A stretch of 64,000 nt of DNA from Asterella californica. Lineage: Eukaryota; Streptophyta; Marchantiopsida; Marchantiales; Aytoniaceae. Position 1 is the stretch's first letter; each line of letters begins with the position of its first letter. This document shows, in pieces, positions 12,333-25,204 of the stretch. The DNA lies in the NCBI GenBank assembly GCA_036924285.1, contig JAYKYS010000061.1, positions 36,820 to 100,819 on the forward strand, given 5' to 3'. The notes under the pieces are model-generated. The model worked only from the letters and a program-made list of their open reading frames with translations. It was not told the DNA's origin and did no database searches. Position numbers and translations under genes: made by a program.

Positions 12333-12881
12333 GGTATAGCACTAGAAGCCCCCTGACTTCAATCTCCACCCATTGATGACATTTAATGGTTTCTTGCAGC
12401 TAAATACTTCCGTCACCTGTTTCAGATTATCAGTAGTGTGGACACAACATTGTGTTCTATCACCGGTAAGGCTGAATAACCTGTATTAGAACTGCCATTG
12501 GCCATAGCTGCTGATCTATTCTATTCTTGGTCTATGTAATATACATGTACAGTCAGCCACCTCTGTAGCTTGGCGCTACTTCATATCGGTACCTCTACCT
12601 ACTATCAAAACCCAAATTAAGGAAAATACCAGACAACCTTGTTTAAACAGACACCCATCAGGAAAAGGAAATACTATACTGGGGGGCCAGCAACACAGCC
12701 GTTGTTAAAGGGTGGGGTTCAGGAAGGACCGTCACATCTGCAAATGTGTATAGGGTCATAATTAGGACTGGCAAGTCCAGCATTGATCTGGGTAGAACAA
12801 GAGCACCTGTCACAAACAAGAAGCAACCATGCCAAAGTCTGTTCATACAGAATAAAAAAGAAAGCTTCATCGGACTCAATG

Positions 12882-15147
12882 TCACAGGCATCCTTCAATG
12901 CGCTGTGCGTTTTCCAGACAGGCCTGAATCTGAGCACCCGTGAGCCCGAGGCTAGCAAGGCAGCTTTGCACTTGCTCAGGAGTGTTGGGAGGCGCTTGAC
13001 TTCCACTTACACCCCAGAGAGGAACAGCATGTTGCTCCCCTGACTGCTGCTGCTGTGCGGCAGAGATACACGTCAAAGAAGGCAAGGCTGAATTCCCTCT
13101 CATGGCACAGCTCCCGTTTGCCGCAGGGGGTGATGGTGGCAGCATGGAGCCCAACTTATGCGCACCCAGGAGAGCGGGGCCCCTTGGCGAAGCCGTTGAC
13201 TTTTGCATCAAAGTGTTTGCAGCAGCAGAAAGCGGCTGCATGGGGAATGCAGTGGCACCACCTGAAGAGGAAGGCGGTGCTGCAATCCGTACTGGACTTG
13301 GCTGGTGACTAGGCTTATGACTAAGCGGAGGCTGAAGGTGGGGCGGCCAATTTGCCTCCGAAAGCAGCCTGCCAATATCCAACGAAGTCACATTGCCTGC
13401 TTGCAGTCTTGGGCCTAAAACTGACTTGAGCGCTTTCATGGGCTTGTATGGCAGCGCTGGCTTCTGCAGGCTGCCTGGTTGCATGGTCACCCCATGCCCT
13501 CCAACTATAACCTGTTTATATTGAGCTAAAAAGCTCTGTAGCTGTTGTACAACCTGTCTGGAAGGGCTGTCTGCAAATGCCTTGGCTTGTGTTGTAGGCG
13601 CTTCTGCAAAGCGTGATAGTCTGCCTGGGACTGCCTGCTGCTGCTGTGCTCCTTCAGCTGGCAGGCTCTGTGAGGCAAGCCTGGCACATTCCTGTGATGC
13701 CAGCACTGCCCCAGAACTGGCATGTCTTGCCTGACTAGAAGGGCCTGCAACCTGAAGGGTGGATGGAACTGCCTGCTGCTGTGCTGTGGGTGCTATAGAG
13801 TCTGCCAGCTGGCCAATGATGCTGCGGCATCGTGAGGTGATGGCATGCAGGGAGGACCGGGGCCGTGCAGAACTTCTGTGCAGGTGGTCGAGGAAAGAAT
13901 CTGGGCTGTCAAGACCAAGGGCATTGATATCTTCCCGGGTTGCGTGTGGGGGGCTAGCAAATGCAAGGGAAGACACTGCGCTCTGAGAAAGCTGCTTTGA
14001 GTGCAACGCAGTGGACGTATGAGGGCTGCTTGTTGCCTGCTGGTTTGCCTGCAGATCGTGCAGCGAGCCAAAGTTGGTTTCCTGCAGTACACCATGCGCC
14101 CTGCTTCTCACCAACAACAAGAACAAAAGGTGTACCATCCTATCGCAAGAAGCAATTTGCAGCAGCTACAAGCGGCATGTCGAGTGTGACACCTGAATGC
14201 ATTTGAGCACAGCGTCAGCCATCAGCTCTGTCTCTGCTTGAGACTGCAGAACAGGGGTGCCTTGGTTGCTGTGGCACATCACAGGACCGCACATGCACCT
14301 GCACCAGCAGCATGTTCTGCATGTCTCAACTTTGCATGACACAAGCCTAGATGACAATGATGACCACGATCCAGCTGATGGATGTATTGGGACTGGTGGC
14401 ATGCAGCAGAGCTATGGTAGCTAACTTTGCCTTGATAGGGCACAGTTCCTGTTGTTTCCATCAGTCGAGCAGAGTTTGCAGGGGATGCTGAGCCAATACA
14501 ACGCTGACCTGACATGAGCACCTAGGCTGCATTGCTTGTAGGAGTCAAATGTCAGCTCTTCCCCTGCTGCTATGTCTCGCAGGGCCAACATGAAGGCTCG
14601 TGGCTGATTATCAGCAGCAACCCATTTCTGTGACTGACAGTTAGCGTCTGCCGAATGTCTCATGTAGCGAGCCTTGTTGCCTTGGCGTGTGGCATCAAGA
14701 ACACAGCTTGGACTATAGGGTACAGCAGAGCATGCTAAGAGCCCAAAACAGGATACTTCAGTAGCGCCCTAGCATGGTTGGAGACATACCTGAGATGCAG
14801 GAGATACAAGCTGTCAATCTCATCGTTTTCATACTCCTTAATACGCTGACGTGCTTTTGCCTTGCTGACCAAATCCCCTGTAAACAGATAGTAATAGTAT
14901 GCAGTGCAAATGTCACAACTATAGTGCCAAAGTACAGTGACACTGGCAGTGACACATTTTGCGGCTCCATGCGCACCATGGCAGTCATACAGGCAAGCAA
15001 GTCATGCTCACCAATATATTCCAAGACCAAAGACCCCTGTCTGACGTGTTGCTTTGCGATCAATCCCCAGCCTTTCGGACCCAGATGCTTCACTCTACAT
15101 GCCACATTCATTTTTAGTATGTGAAAGCTTGGAGCTGGCGACAGAGG
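12882..15147 (-). CDS. SET-domain protein, SETD2/ASH1-like, short, with altered NHS motif
   Basis: Predicted protein-lysine methyltransferase fold. Exons 15147-15012, 14877-14790, 14712-14509, 14298-14193 and 14081-12882 join in phase. From ATG 15111 this gives 565 residues. A further 5' exon from an ATG at 15294 (MKRKHDVLVDDQNR) is possible. Residues 1 to about 140 are the SET domain: HLGPKGWGLIAKQHV, GSLVLEYIGD, CVLDATRQGNKARYM, DIAAGEELTFDSY, then an intact post-SET CMCGPVMCH. The pattern NCQSQKW resembles the Set2/NSD/ASH1 class (NCETQKW). Two oddities: no AWS/pre-SET Cys cluster precedes the SET domain, and the catalytic NHSCxPN reads RHSADAN. The last exon encodes about 400 residues that are Ser/Ala/Gln-rich and low in complexity. 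Histone methylation is the family role, and activity here is uncertain. Confidence 0.82.
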
Positions 15148-15641
15148 CTGAAACTACGCAAAAAAGACTGACTCGGTGAGCAAGTCTTGGCCTTGCAGGT
15201 ATTGTCCCGTTTTGCTCTGTGCGAAGGAAGACTGTGCAGCTGCACTGTCTACTCGGTTTTGGTCATCAACCAAAACGTCATGCTTGCGCTTCATGGCCTC
15301 ACACGGAACAGTCTGCTAGCTCACATCAGTCAGAGTGGCCGAAGGTGCGAAGCGGGCTTTCTTGAGGCAACGCGTTTTAGAGGGAACCTTTCTTTCGACA
15401 ACGCGCATCGGCGCTCGTTAGAGACGTATGAGAGCAGGACACAAGTGCTTGATTGAAGTTCAATCAAGTCTTGCGCTAGCAACTACATCTGCAGAGCCAA
15501 ATGCCAACTGACCGATGTACCTTGTACGACCACGGTACGGTGCGTGCGTATCGTAGTTATCTCCTTCTGCGCAGTCACAAGTCAGTACTCCTCAGTATCG
15601 TTCTTCTGCGCAAGATTCGCCAAGCCGTGTTGACGATCACC

Positions 15642-16378
15642 ATGGTCAACCCAGATCAGTTTGCCAACCAAGACGAGCTCAACCATGAGAGTACGTAAAA
15701 GTCGATATCATCCCTGGTGTCAGTCTGGTCTGCTTACGTTCAAAGCTATAAACCGCGCTAAGTGATTTTGCTTACCATCTACTTACAGCCGACTTGGGAC
15801 GCTCATTTCAAAAGCCGAAGCGCCCCAGCATGAACTTGTACCGAGTTTCTCAAAGCTCTCTGGAAGAGGTATCTGCGGAATTTGTTCTCAGCTCTGTTCT
15901 CCCTGTTTGACACCTGCTGGCATAACACGAAACATGCAATTTCTGCAGCCACGTCCTGTGCCGGCCGATGAGCACGACGGCTACTCTGCCTCGAAATACT
16001 ACTCGACTTTCCAAGAACCAGGCAAGAAGCAGCATGCTACGCATGGCTCTGCTGGTGATTTGGCTGCCTTGGATCAAGTAGAAGACCCGCAACGAATGGC
16101 AAGTGCATACTCACCTTTTGCAGACTGTACTGTTGCCAACTCTCATGCATCAAGTGGACCGTTTTGTGCAGAGCACGCCTCTCAACAGACCTCAGTCTTC
16201 CTCTGCAAAGCCTGGTAGGAGTGACATTGAGGAGAGGCTGGCAAATGACCCAAACACAACAACTTCAACTGGCACAGCCACCTCGTATTCTGTCAAGCCC
16301 GGCAAGGTCAGACACACTTCCTGAACACTGTGTTGGATCTGTCTGCAGCTTGGGAAGCTTGCTAGCTGCAATCCATGA
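15642..16378 (+). CDS. Unidentified small protein, 4-5 exons
   Basis: I do not recognise a family. Exons 15642-15690, 15789-15868, 15949-16077 and 16124-16306 connect in phase with good GT-AG borders, although the third intron would be only 46 bases. The 3' end is unsettled: reading on without splicing stops at 16323, while splicing to 16349 stops at 16378. The peptide starts MVNPDQFANQDELNHE and includes SFQKPKRPSMNLYRVSQSS, YSASKYYSTFQEPGKK and a Ser/Thr-rich tail with SDIEERLANDPN. It is hydrophilic, with no membrane segment or signal peptide, and looks largely disordered. It is divergently arranged with the SET gene. Confidence 0.5.
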
Positions 16379-16409
16379 CAGCGCACTTGGCAGCGTTTCT
16401 GTAGATTAG

Positions 16410-19130
16410 CTGCCTGCATCAAAAACAAAGCCGTTGATGAGCAAGTACAAATGAGTAACCGAGCACAATTGCAGGCTTGGTTGCATTTGCCATGTGTTGC
16501 ATGCAGGGCAGTGCTTGATGACCAAAGAAATACAGTGAAGCAGCTCAAAGGCTAAGGGCAAAGGCTATAGTGCAATGTACACCCTGCTGCTTGTAGGCTG
16601 TGTCACAGCTGTGATGATTGATTTCTGCTGCAATTTTCCTCCATTTCATTTGGAACTTCATGCCGCACATCCAAATATGTTGTCAGAATGTGTTGTTTTT
16701 GGGAAGCCTGTTTTTGCAACCGTGTTGTTTCATTTACATTTTCCACTTTGCTCAAGCCTGGACACAACAGGCATATAAGATGTGAGAGTTGTGTCAAGCC
16801 AATATAGATATCCATCCCATCTTGAGCCTGGGGGCACTGGGATATTGCATTGTTAGCAGTACTCCGCAGTCAGTACAAGTTTGGGGAGAAGACGTCGTAT
16901 TGCCAGACATACTTCTACAGTGTGTTACTGCCTTCAAGGGAGACAGGATGCGTGACCATTGCTCATTGCAAGTAGAACTGAAGAAGGTCTTCTGCTTGAG
17001 TGTCTTAAAGATGAAGCTTCACTACTGCAAATCTTTACATTATTTAGCTCCCCACGGTGGGTGACCCGTGCACTAGTACAGCACAGTACATACATATGTG
17101 TGGGGTATGCAAACAGATGATTGTGCATGACACTAGGTTCGTAACCATGTATTCGGGCCTTGTTTTACTAGGTCCGTACCCATATACTTATATTAGGGCT
17201 CAAACCCTCAAAATAGCCTAGCATGCAAGCACACCCCCCAAAATAGCCTAGCATGCAAGCGAGACTGATGTGCCCCAGAAAACACCAAATACAACCCAAG
17301 CTGCAAAGCAATCCAGGCAAGTAATCTGCATCTCAAGCTAGAATGACAACGTATTGCTGCTTCAAGGGCCACCCGATAGGGGGCCCTTGCTAGCGGAGGC
17401 TTTGTGAAGCGCCTGGCCCTGCACGAGGATAAGACGCATAGCAGCCGACAGGCCGCTGCCCTTTTGGAAAACTCCGCTTGCACACCAGACCTGCGCAACT
17501 TGCCTCTGACAGATTGCCTGCACAGCTGAAGCAACAGCATCAGTGTGGACAATTGGCAGGACAGCAGCGTAGTCCTGAGTGAAAATGTTAACAAATGTGG
17601 TCTGTGCCTGATGTAAAAGGTAGTTGCAGGGCCTGCCAGGGAGGTCTGCTGGAAAGACCGGGCACCATCATAGGCTCCACTGGCTGGTGCAGGGCATATG
17701 TTTTTTCCAGAAATCCACAAAAACGCCTTGTTTGGTGCTCCTGCAGGTCAAAGCACCTCATCAGCACTCTGCCTGCCAGGGCATTGGTGTAGGGACTGGG
17801 GAGAATGGTCTAACACTGATGCTGTTGGTGGCATGGGAATCTGACTTGATACAAGGCAGATGCGCAACAAAAGCTTACACAATTGACACAAGCGGCAAAG
17901 AGTTGTAGCCAGAAAAGCCAGCACCACACACAACATAGCAAAGACCTTAATAGCATCCTACCTGAAGCTACACAACTTTTGTCACAGAGAAGCATGCCTG
18001 TTTGGTGTTGTGTTATGCTGTGTTTCAGGTAATTGCACGCCTGTTATCATTGTTGGTGTGTACTGTACGTCTGAGTGGAATGCTTGTCTGGGATCTCTCG
18101 TCGACTTTTGTGCTTGGCAGAAACTGGTCCTTATCAATTAGTGCTTTAAATGAAGATGAAAACATACTCTAAACTATGAAGCACTCATTATGGCAGGTGT
18201 TCTGATTTACTCATCAACTTCGTCTCATCACTAGTACAGCATACACCTAATGTTGAGTCATTGTTACTTACATGGAGGCATAAAGTTGCATGCTTTACTG
18301 AGACTGCACTTAGGCTTCATGAACCAAACTGCTAGAGACTGCTACTTTGACTGTAACTATCATAGTATGAGCTTAGATTAGTGGGGTTGTGACAACAGTT
18401 GTCAAAGTGAATTTGTTGCATGAGGAAAATGTAGAGATGGTCAACGTTTGGCAAGATGCCTGCAGACACAGGAGAAAGCTCACAGTGGAATTGCAGAGTG
18501 CAGAACCATAGTTCAAACGATGACCCCACAGGTATGTTGGGCCATGTTGCAGCGCCATGCACTGCATGGCAGAGCGCCAGAAGCAAGTCACTTTACAATA
18601 AATTTGAGCCTGCTGTTGGCTGACGTGTGACAGCTAGCACTGAGATGAGGACTGTGTAAAAGAAGATTGCTGCTGGCCACAAGGTCAAGCACAAAGATCC
18701 TAGCTGCGGATCCTCTCAGCTAGACAATCATGTTGTACAATCAGTCGTGCATTGGTGTGTGCAGCACAACAAACAGAAATGGGAGTTATTGATTTCGCTG
18801 TCCTTTGGCATGTTGTAGATGGTGAATCAGTACTGATGAAACAAGGACTGTACTTTGGTTCTTCGTATGTGTTGATTGTTGCTAAACATGTATGGTGAAT
18901 TTGCATGCCAGCTAGATGTGTTTCATAGTTAATGTCCAGTGTACACACTGGCAGTCCTATGATGTCATCAAAGCTCACAGGTTTGGTAAATGATGGCTGC
19001 TGATGTCTACAAGCTATATAGCCACACGTGCATGCACCGTGACACTGTGATATCTTCAAGCTGTTTACCCATACTGTACAGACTGTGACACATATGTTGC
19101 TTGGCATTTTTGCAATGGATGTGCCTTGAG
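16410..19130. other. No supported gene; gene-poor interval
   Basis: Long reading frames occur on both strands but none shows family motifs or a coherent splice chain. The only structure I see is a tandem duplication at 17209-17260 and a short element at about 17168-17195 (AGGTCCGTACCCATAT) that recurs elsewhere in the window. Confidence 0.5.
17209..17260. repeat. Short direct repeat
   Basis: Two copies of a 22-base unit (CAAAATAGCCTAGCATGCAA + GC) separated by eight bases. Confidence 0.85.
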
Positions 19131-20990
19131 TGAAACTTGTGCAATGTCTCTGATCACAGTGGACCTGATGATGATGGCCATTGGTCGGCTGGTGTGGGCA
19201 ACGCGATGAGCATTCATGTGAGCATTGTTGACCTCTTAGCTGCTTTGAGAGTAGCTCAACTGTTTTTCCAGGATGCTGGACGAGGGCAAGGGGACAGCAG
19301 TGCATCCCATGAGCTCATGTTGGGCTGCTTACCTTGCATACATGGTCTGCAGCTGTGGGCTATATGTTGCAATTGACCATGGATGGGCGGAATACAATGT
19401 ACACTACGGGCAACACAACAAATGCTTGTTGTAGGCAGCACTGTCAGCTATGACTGGCAAAGCATGTGCTATGAATGGGCTTGCAAGTAAGCTGAGTCAG
19501 GCTGCAAGGGCTGCACAACAACAGTAGTTGACCACAAGACATATACTGCTTGATGTGCTGGTACTATGCATGCATAATACGTGCACATGAGATGCAAAAT
19601 TTAGCATGTAGCTGTAGGCATGCAAGTAGGTTGTAATATGCAAAGCAGCAGAGAAATTCACAATGAAATGAGATCACATGCTTGAAAGAAGATTTGCTGG
19701 TGTGGATGGGAGGAGGAGCAGGAACCCAGAGGGAGGAGTTGCAACTGAGAGACCTGAAGCGGCGGGTTTTGCATGGACCTGGAAGGACGCAGTGCAGGGC
19801 ACTGAAGGAGGGAATTGCAGCCGATTGGTGCTAGTGCTGAAGCTGTATGGCTCTGAAGGTAGCTTGCCCCAGCAATACTGCCCTAATGTACCCTGATGGC
19901 CTCGCCTTGCATCTGCAGATGTAATAGGTGGCTGTTTGTGACCTGACGCTGCTCCCAGCTGGGAGTCATTCGTTGAATTGCTAGGAATCAGCAACAGTGC
20001 ACTGCTATCTTGACATGCATCAGCTTTTTGCACCACTCACACTGTTCAGAAGTGGTCATGTACCCGTGTGTGTGTGTGTTGTTTTTCACAAGTACTACCA
20101 TTGAACACACATAGTCAACAGCCAGAACACCATAATTTGTCTCAATACATTCTTTGAACCCAAAATACTGCCTGGCAACATTGATGCTCTGCAGCTTGTC
20201 AGCTCTAGGAAGGGGGATGCTTATCAGCTTTGTCTGCTATGTTGATCTGCGGCATGTAGCTGCTGTAGCCTTCTTTTGAGCTGAGCTGCTGATGCTAGTC
20301 CACATTGCAGTATCCCTCCTGTTGTCCTTGATTATTTATACAACAAGCAGGTGGTCTGTGGGTGACCTGGGATCGCAAGACTGCTGTATTTGTCCTGCAA
20401 CTAGTAGCCATCTACTTATGCAAACCGATCATGCTGCTGTCGAACTTATATGACACAAATGCAGTAATGTAAACTGTGCAGGTAGATGCAGGCAAGCACA
20501 TACATGACCTGGCAAGACTTTTGAGTATGCAATTCTACCCTGCCATTCGTCCACCCTTTGCAACCTTCAGAAGCTTTTTAGCTCTGCAGTCAGGTACCTC
20601 TGCAACCCCACAATGTCCTTTGCACACCTGCCATATATTTACTGTCGTACCTGCGTTCTTCACCTGCAATACTTTCTGCGCAAATGTAAACGTTAAAGGC
20701 ACACAGATGCCCAAAATGTTGGCAAGCATCACACAGCCCTATTATTGCAGGTATCTGCCGTACCAAGTTTGCATGCAGGACCTGCTAGGCTTGCTTGCGC
20801 ACCTCACTCCCAAACATCATTGAATGCACAGCAAGGCATTGCCAACTGTGACGCCGTCGAATTGTTGTATGCGCATTGCCAGCCAATCTCAGAGTTTGTA
20901 CATGTTGAGTTTCCGTTTCAAGCATTGAATACATGTTCAAAACTCATGCCAGCCAAGTCAAAACAGCAGAGCGTATTACATGTCAGGTAA
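19130..20990 (+). other. Coding-like exons of an unidentified gene
   Basis: Three plus-strand stretches look coding but I could not join them in phase. About 19155-19320 reads SGPDDDGHWSAGVGNAMSIH then VDLLAALRVAQLFFQDAGR. About 20481-20598 follows a CAG acceptor and reads VDAGKHIHDLARLLSMQFY. The stretch 20751-20988 runs from a CAG acceptor to a CAG-GTAATT donor and reads VSAVPSLHAGPARLACAPHS through SKLMPAKSKQQSVLHV. No domain is recognised. An opposite-strand frame of 201 codons (18700-19305) overlaps the first stretch and is less convincing. Confidence 0.28.
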
Positions 20991-21205
20991 TTCATGTACA
21001 TGTTATGCAAACACCAGTTATACGATATGTGAGCATTTTTGCCACACATGTGCTCATGCTACGAGTGTCATGTATACATTATGTAGCTACACTGATACAG
21101 CATGACCTAATGTAAACATATATGGGTACCGACCTAGAGCGCATGTATCATGGACTCAGATGTACTCAGATGTACATGTGCATAAACTTCAAGCTAAGAT
21201 CAGGC

Positions 21206-22560
21206 TCAAAAGCTGCACAAGATAGATGAGTCACCTGTATTGGCAACACGCCTGGCAATCACCTTCGGTATCAATGCATTTAAACATGTGAAGTGGTCGA
21301 ACGCTGCTGGCAAAGCGGATTTTCTGCGCAGATGCATATCACATGTGGAGAACTTGGAGAACAATCTCGCTTTTTTTCCAGTTTCAGCGAGACACGTGGC
21401 TACATGCAGTGCCGAGGACGGCATTTTTACCTTGGGGGGTTGTTGCATTGATAGCCTGGCTACATTCGCAGAGTTTTTTGGCTGCAAGTGTATAGGGCTC
21501 TTCAACCGTCCGGTGACATATTTAGAAATCTGCGAAAGAGGAGCGTAGGTAGCGCAGACATGCAGCACCAAGGTTCGGCGACAATCTGCGTATGACGCGT
21601 CGTTGAAGTGGTTGCTCGTTTGGTGTTCATGAAGTTCGACGCGTGCGTTTTCAGCTTGCCATCGTAGGCCTTCTGTTCTTTCCCGCACGCGAAAGCTTCG
21701 CTGGCCAGCCCCCGTGCAGACCCCCGGGGTCAACAAGTTCAAATAGGGCCCTCCAGCCAATCACAGTGATGTCCGAGAGCTTTACTCTGTCGTTATGCCA
21801 TCTGCTTATGGATGCTGTGTCAGGCTTTCATTGTCCACCACAATTTATATAGCAGCGTTCAGCATAGGCGACATATTGTCTCACGACTTGCCATCATGAT
21901 GCAAAATCTGAAATAAGTTGCTGTCAACCATCGTCTGTGAGGTGCCTCGCAGACCCCTGTGGGACGCTGTTCTAAGTATCCCAGTTCTATGTGCCTCAGC
22001 AACTACTGCAATGCTGGCCAGGGAAAGATTGAAGGGGAAGCCCATTCGTGAAGGCGCATGCCACATCTGTCAACTCCAAAAGCGGGAGGCAGGTGGATTG
22101 CTGGGCTATGTGAGGAGGGCTATGGAGGCCTCATCACCTAGCTGAGATAGGGAAACTAAGCTCAGACTTAACCCCCTTGCACATACTGACGGTCAGTATT
22201 CTCGTCACAAGCATTAATTAAATGTTTCCGCCATTGGTCACGGTCACAGGTGCTGCGAAACGCTGCCGTCGCAGCCGGAACAGGGCCTTAGGTTGCACTG
22301 TTTGCGTTTGCGAGAGAGGTTTTGCGACGCTGGCACTTGGTGCTGCCTAGCGAAAAACCTACGTGGATGACCGAAACAGCTCTGCCGCTGCCCCTTCAAA
22401 ACGTTTCAAACGCCTAGGACAGCCCTAAGCCCCCCATCATCCCCCGCACAACTCCCTCTCCACCCTCACCAGCCCTGTACTGCATTCAGGACGTCAAGGG
22501 ATGATACGGGCATCAGTGTCATCTGATGTCTCGAACGAACCAATGCAGCAGCAGTCAGGG
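21206..22560. other. CpG-richer interval without a supported gene
   Basis: CG dinucleotides are visibly commoner here (21300-21720 and 22240-22400) than in the surrounding DNA, as at the starts of the real genes in this window. A 184-codon minus-strand frame (21760-21206) begins at a non-ATG codon and has no recognisable motif. It could be a recent insertion or an unrecognised promoter or first exon. Confidence 0.35.
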
Positions 22561-22569
22561 TACGGCTGA

Positions 22570-23115
22570 ATGGCTGCGGCAAGTCACTCAGCTGTCACAG
22601 TACTATTTGCCTCACCCATCGCTCCTGAGGTGCTACCCCCTCCACCCCCCACCCCCACCCCCCATCAGATCCCTCTTACCCTGAAGTCATGCTGGATGAG
22701 GATGTCACAGCCATCAAAAGCCTCACCAAGGGTCTGCAACATCTTGCCAGAGATGCTGAATTCTGGGGGAGACTCAGTGCAATCAGCACTGTACAGAGTC
22801 ATCCTTGGCATATGGCGCACAGAGCAGGCTCCTCAAAACTTCAAGCAGGACATCCTGCTCCCAGCTCCTAATAAGGGAGACGCCTCTCTGTGCAGCAACT
22901 ACCGCACAATTGCTTTGCAAAGCATATCAGGGAAAGCCTATGCCAATATGCTCAGTGTACATTTGTCAGGATGGCTGGCAGACAACCTCCTTGATGAGCA
23001 GATGACTGACAAAAGCACCATTGATGCTCTCTTCAGTCTGCGCCTTCTGTGCAGTGGGGCCTGTGACAAAGGCAAGACTCTGCACATCTGTATGTTGGAC
23101 CTGACCAAGGCCTAG
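22570..23115 (+). pseudogene. Non-LTR (LINE) retrotransposon reverse-transcriptase remnant
   Basis: About 180 codons in one frame match the first RT blocks of LINE elements: IWRTEQAPQNFKQDILLPAP, NKGDASLCSNYRTIALQSIS, GKAYANMLSVHLSGWL, LDEQ, STIDALFSLR and HICMLDLTKA. The usual EQ-x-GFR segment after LDEQ is shortened. The frame stops at a TAG exactly where the family continues with an aromatic residue and the first catalytic Asp region ends. The YADD block and endonuclease are absent. Dead 5'-part fragment of an element. Confidence 0.82.
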
Positions 23116-24900
23116 GAGATCTGATAAATGCATTGCCTAAGAGGGTGATGCTTTGGTTTTCATTTTTCCCGGTCATTTTTCGGGTCTTCTCGGTACTGTC
23201 TCAAATACAGGTGACATAGCTGCCTGCTGGAAACACTTCATCGCTGTTCTGTATTTTTGCTGAGCAATTCCTTTCGCGATAGTCGGGAACACTGTTCTCC
23301 TCTGTAGTGTGCTGTTTTGATGTGCTGTTTTGCTTGCCGGACTTGTCGGAATAACACAGATTGCTGCTTATGGCATCTGGTGGTGCAATCAGGCATGTTT
23401 TAGAGCCTCTCAAGCCGAGCATTTATTTACGAAGTCAAAGGTACAGACATAGAGATGTAGTCGTGATAATTCTGGGTACCGTTAGCCTGAACAAAGGTGC
23501 TCACCTTGCAAGCTTTACCCTCTGCGTTGCTGTCGCGTTGCAAGTTTGTGACGGTAATTCAATGCAGTTCACAGCAAAAATCCTCCTTGGACCCGTTACC
23601 CCCCACTCAGACCCACTCGGACCCTCTTTGGGTCCCGCCCCCTTTTCCCCAAACCCGACCCCTTCAGCCTTCGGTCGCGTATGCTTTCAAGTCAGCCAGG
23701 GGCGACGCGGCGACGTTGGTGCGTGCCGAGTGTCCTGCTGAGCACGCAATATGGTCCCGACAATGCTGGTGATGCTACATCAAGTCCAACTGTGAACGAT
23801 AAGTAACGTCACTAACCGTGAGGAAAACACAAAGAACACCTTTTTGCCTCACAAAAATGTTTTTCTGCTGACAGCTATATAGCTGATCAAGGCAGCGCTT
23901 CAGTCATAGGCAACAAGCAATATACACTTCGGGTCAAAAGTCTGTATCCGACACCTGTTAGTTACAGCAGCTTGTTTTGCAAGACATATACATTTTCAGT
24001 GGCCCACCGTGATTTCAAACAAAACATTTGTCAATAGGCATTTTTCATGCTTCGAACTGGTAAGCCACATGCGTAATCTTACTAATTCGCTTCTGCAAGA
24101 CTTGCTTCTGCCACCGTAGCGGCTCTATTTTACTATGTACATCAGCTAAAATCGCATTTTGCATCATTTACGGTGTAAACCGCAAAACCATAGATACCGT
24201 ACTACATTCAAGGAAGGTCGACTAAATAAATACTTCAAAATCGGTCGACCTCAGTTAAAAAGTATGAAAAAAAGTATTAAAGCCTGCCAACTTCCGTTTT
24301 AAATAACGAATAAATCCGGCAAAAAAGGATTCAAAGCGCGAAGATACGCCTGCGTTTGATCTTTGGCGTGTGGCAGCATGTTATAGCACTGAACGGCCAC
24401 GTACTGCGTGCAACTTCAGCCACATTCCACTGATGTGCATGTTGCAGTACTATGCATTCGCCTAAGCAGCAGATTAGCCTTGAACGGTTTGGTTGTTCTA
24501 ACGTGACGAAGTCAAGGACCCGATACCTCTGCCTTTGCCGGTGCATAAGAATTACGACTCAGACGAGTAGTGTTAGATACTCATTCTGAGCCACTGCATA
24601 AGTGCTTTTGCATGCATAATCACAGCTTCCATGAGGTTTGTTGCGAAGTTCGACATGATGTATAGCACCTGCTTTTGTTGTCTTGCAATACTGTATTGTA
24701 ACAGCAGTGCAATACTGTATTTTAGCAGCAGTGCATCCAACTCTTGCTAGCAGCCCAATGCCATGAAACAGCGTGGTTACTGTACCCAACCATGGTTAAA
24801 GTGAATAAATAAACTGCCAAAGAAGCCGACCCTCGTAAAAAATATTCGGAAATTGAGCCGAGCTTCTAAGTCATTTACATTAACTACAGCAGGGCCCTAC
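23116..24900. other. No supported gene; AT-richer interval
   Basis: About 23800-24900 is more AT-rich than the neighbouring DNA and dense in stops in all frames. I see no domain, RNA gene or clear repeat border. Confidence 0.45.
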
Positions 24901-24960
24901 CTTATATGAAAATCGACCTTCCTTGATCGTAGTACGGTAGTAAGGTGCACATCCCTTTTA

Positions 24961-25165
24961 TTCATTTGGTCACGTGCAAATTGTAGCAGTGAGTCAAAAT
25001 TAGATGAAGGTAATACCAAGTTGAGGTTGCAAGTGCAGTACTTTGCAGTATGCCTGACGGCAAAGTTGTGGTCAGGGTTGCACGCGTCGAAGGTGTCGCT
25101 TGCGTTCGTATCAAACACGTACTGAATTGAACTAAACTGGTAGCAGGGTTGGGTCATACAAACTC
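24961..25165. repeat. Dispersed repeat, copy 1 (CpG-retaining)
   Basis: About 205 bases closely matching 30217-30421 in the same orientation. It sits immediately upstream of the ATG at 25205. Its minus strand is open (part of a 99-codon frame, 25196-24897), whereas copy 2 has stops there. Most differences between the copies are CG in this one against TG or CA in the other. Confidence 0.88.
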
Positions 25166-25204
25166 GGTGTTCCGGCGTTGTTTGGCGTTGTCGCATCGGT
25201 CGCG

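Noticed and set aside
13055..13312. Plus-strand frames across 13.0-14.2 kb
   Set aside because: Shadows of the large last exon of the minus-strand SET gene.
18700..19305. 201-codon minus-strand reading frame
   Set aside because: Cys/His-rich by composition, no domain, no splice context, and it overlaps a more protein-like plus frame.
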